From Pectinatus frisingensis (lineage in GTDB: Bacteria; Bacillota; Negativicutes; Selenomonadales; Selenomonadaceae), in the NCBI RefSeq assembly GCF_015732285.1, contig NZ_WIQU01000016.1, forward strand, positions 1-64,000: a DNA stretch of 64,000 nucleotides, given 5' to 3'. Positions 63,488 through 64,000 of the stretch are shown here, in pieces. The notes beneath the pieces were generated by a model. It saw only the letters and a list, made by a program, of their open reading frames with translations, searched no databases and was not told the DNA's origin. Every line of letters begins with the position of its first letter. Positions within the stretch are counted from its first letter, which is position 1. The translations under genes were made by a program, and so were the position numbers.

Positions 63488-64000
63488 ACAAAGTTCATGT
63501 ACTCGATGAAAATACAATAAATAAAATAGCCGCCGGTGAAGTAGTCGAACGTCCTTCATCTGTTGTTAAGGAACTTATGGAAAATTCCATCGACGCCGGA
63601 GCCACTAAAATTGAAGTAGAAACAATGGCCGGCGGTACTAGTTTTATCCGTATCAGCGATAATGGACATGGCATGAACAGAGATGATGTACAAATAGCTA
63701 TACTGCGTCATGCAACAAGCAAGATAACAGCTGTCGATGATTTGCAGCATATTTCCACATTGGGATTTCGCGGCGAAGCTTTACCATCCATTGCAGCCGT
63801 ATCACGCTTTTCTATTCTAACACGGCAACCGCAGGATGAGCTGGGAACCAGTGTGAAAATAACGGGAGGTCATCTTGAAGACATTGGTGCGGCAGGTTGT
63901 AATATCGGTACCACAATCAAAGTGGAGGATCTTTTCTTTAATACACCTGCCAGAAAAAAATTTCTTAAAACCAATAATACCGAATCTAACAAAATCAATG
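63484..64000 (+). CDS. mutL: DNA mismatch repair protein MutL (partial, runs off right edge)
   Basis: The N-terminal 172 codons are in the window, starting at an ATG that overlaps the mutS stop by four bases. GHKL ATPase motifs are seen: KIAAGEVVERPSSVVKEL, NSIDAGA, RISDNGHGM, GFRGEAL and FFNTPARKKFL. MutL links MutS to downstream repair steps. The C-terminal domain lies outside the window. Confidence 0.97.
   Translation, partial: MNKVHVLDENTINKIAAGEVVERPSSVVKELMENSIDAGATKIEVETMAGGTSFIRISDNGHGMNRDDVQIAILRHATSKITAVDDLQHISTLGFRGEALPSIAAVSRFSILTRQPQDELGTSVKITGGHLEDIGAAGCNIGTTIKVEDLFFNTPARKKFLKTNNTESNKIN

Noticed and set aside
1-64000. CRISPR array
   Set aside because: No regularly spaced direct repeats of 24-40 bases were seen; the Cas2-like gene is of the stand-alone type without cas1 nearby.

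Overview
The window looks like the chromosome of a low-GC, anaerobic, lactate-oxidising member of the Firmicutes. The class Negativicutes (Selenomonas, Pectinatus and relatives) is my best guess. The reasons are a confurcating LctBCD/EtfAB lactate dehydrogenase with LctP and LutABC-type proteins, a two-subunit 2-oxoacid:ferredoxin oxidoreductase, a DcuA/B-type C4-dicarboxylate carrier, and a SepF/TypA/MiaB-MutS-MutL background. The assignment is inference; there is no rRNA in the window.

Region 1 (1 to about 14.3 kb) is AT-rich accessory DNA, nearly all on the minus strand. It begins with a truncated IS256-type transposase and a PhzF-family gene. A defence-like block follows: a radical SAM protein with a ParB/Srx-like protein (1.6-4.9 kb), a two-TM membrane protein (5.2-6.0 kb), and an overlapping AAA ATPase/DUF4435-TOPRIM pair that resembles the PARIS system AriA/AriB (6.1-8.5 kb). 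Next comes prophage-like material: two paralogous secreted proteins, a membrane protein, a DUF4041/GIY-YIG protein, an ImmA/IrrE peptidase, and a CI/Cro-like divergent repressor pair with four operator repeats between them. A Cas2-like small gene is interrupted by a nonsense codon that lies inside a perfect 17-bp inverted repeat.

Region 2 (14.7-25.5 kb, plus strand) is the late part of a deleted prophage. It holds one giant polyvalent protein (helicase, adenine methylase, zinc peptidase, MuF-like and membrane parts), a holin, an amidase endolysin and two small proteins. It ends at the 3' end of tRNA-Arg(TCT). Terminase, portal, capsid, tail and replication genes are absent. A 126-codon ORF with its own strong ribosome binding site lies in another frame inside a Gly/Ser-rich linker of the giant gene. 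I consider it the best candidate for something undescribed.

Region 3 (25.5-64 kb) is ordinary core chromosome: a UPF0210 protein with an ACT-domain protein, clpB divergent from korAB across a strikingly symmetric promoter/operator palindrome, a dcu carrier, typA, sepF, a ferritin-like/VIT1 protein, bcp, a frameshifted yaaA, the lct-lut lactate cluster with a divergent HTH protein, GerMN lipoprotein and AMIN amidase, MazEF-type toxin-antitoxin, dapA, an M16C protease, an M48 protease, and miaB-mutS-mutL (mutL runs off the right edge).

Functionally, the lactate cluster would import lactate (LctP), oxidise it to pyruvate through the LctBCD/Etf complex and possibly also through Lut proteins. KorAB and the dcu carrier fit the same fermentative carbon flow.
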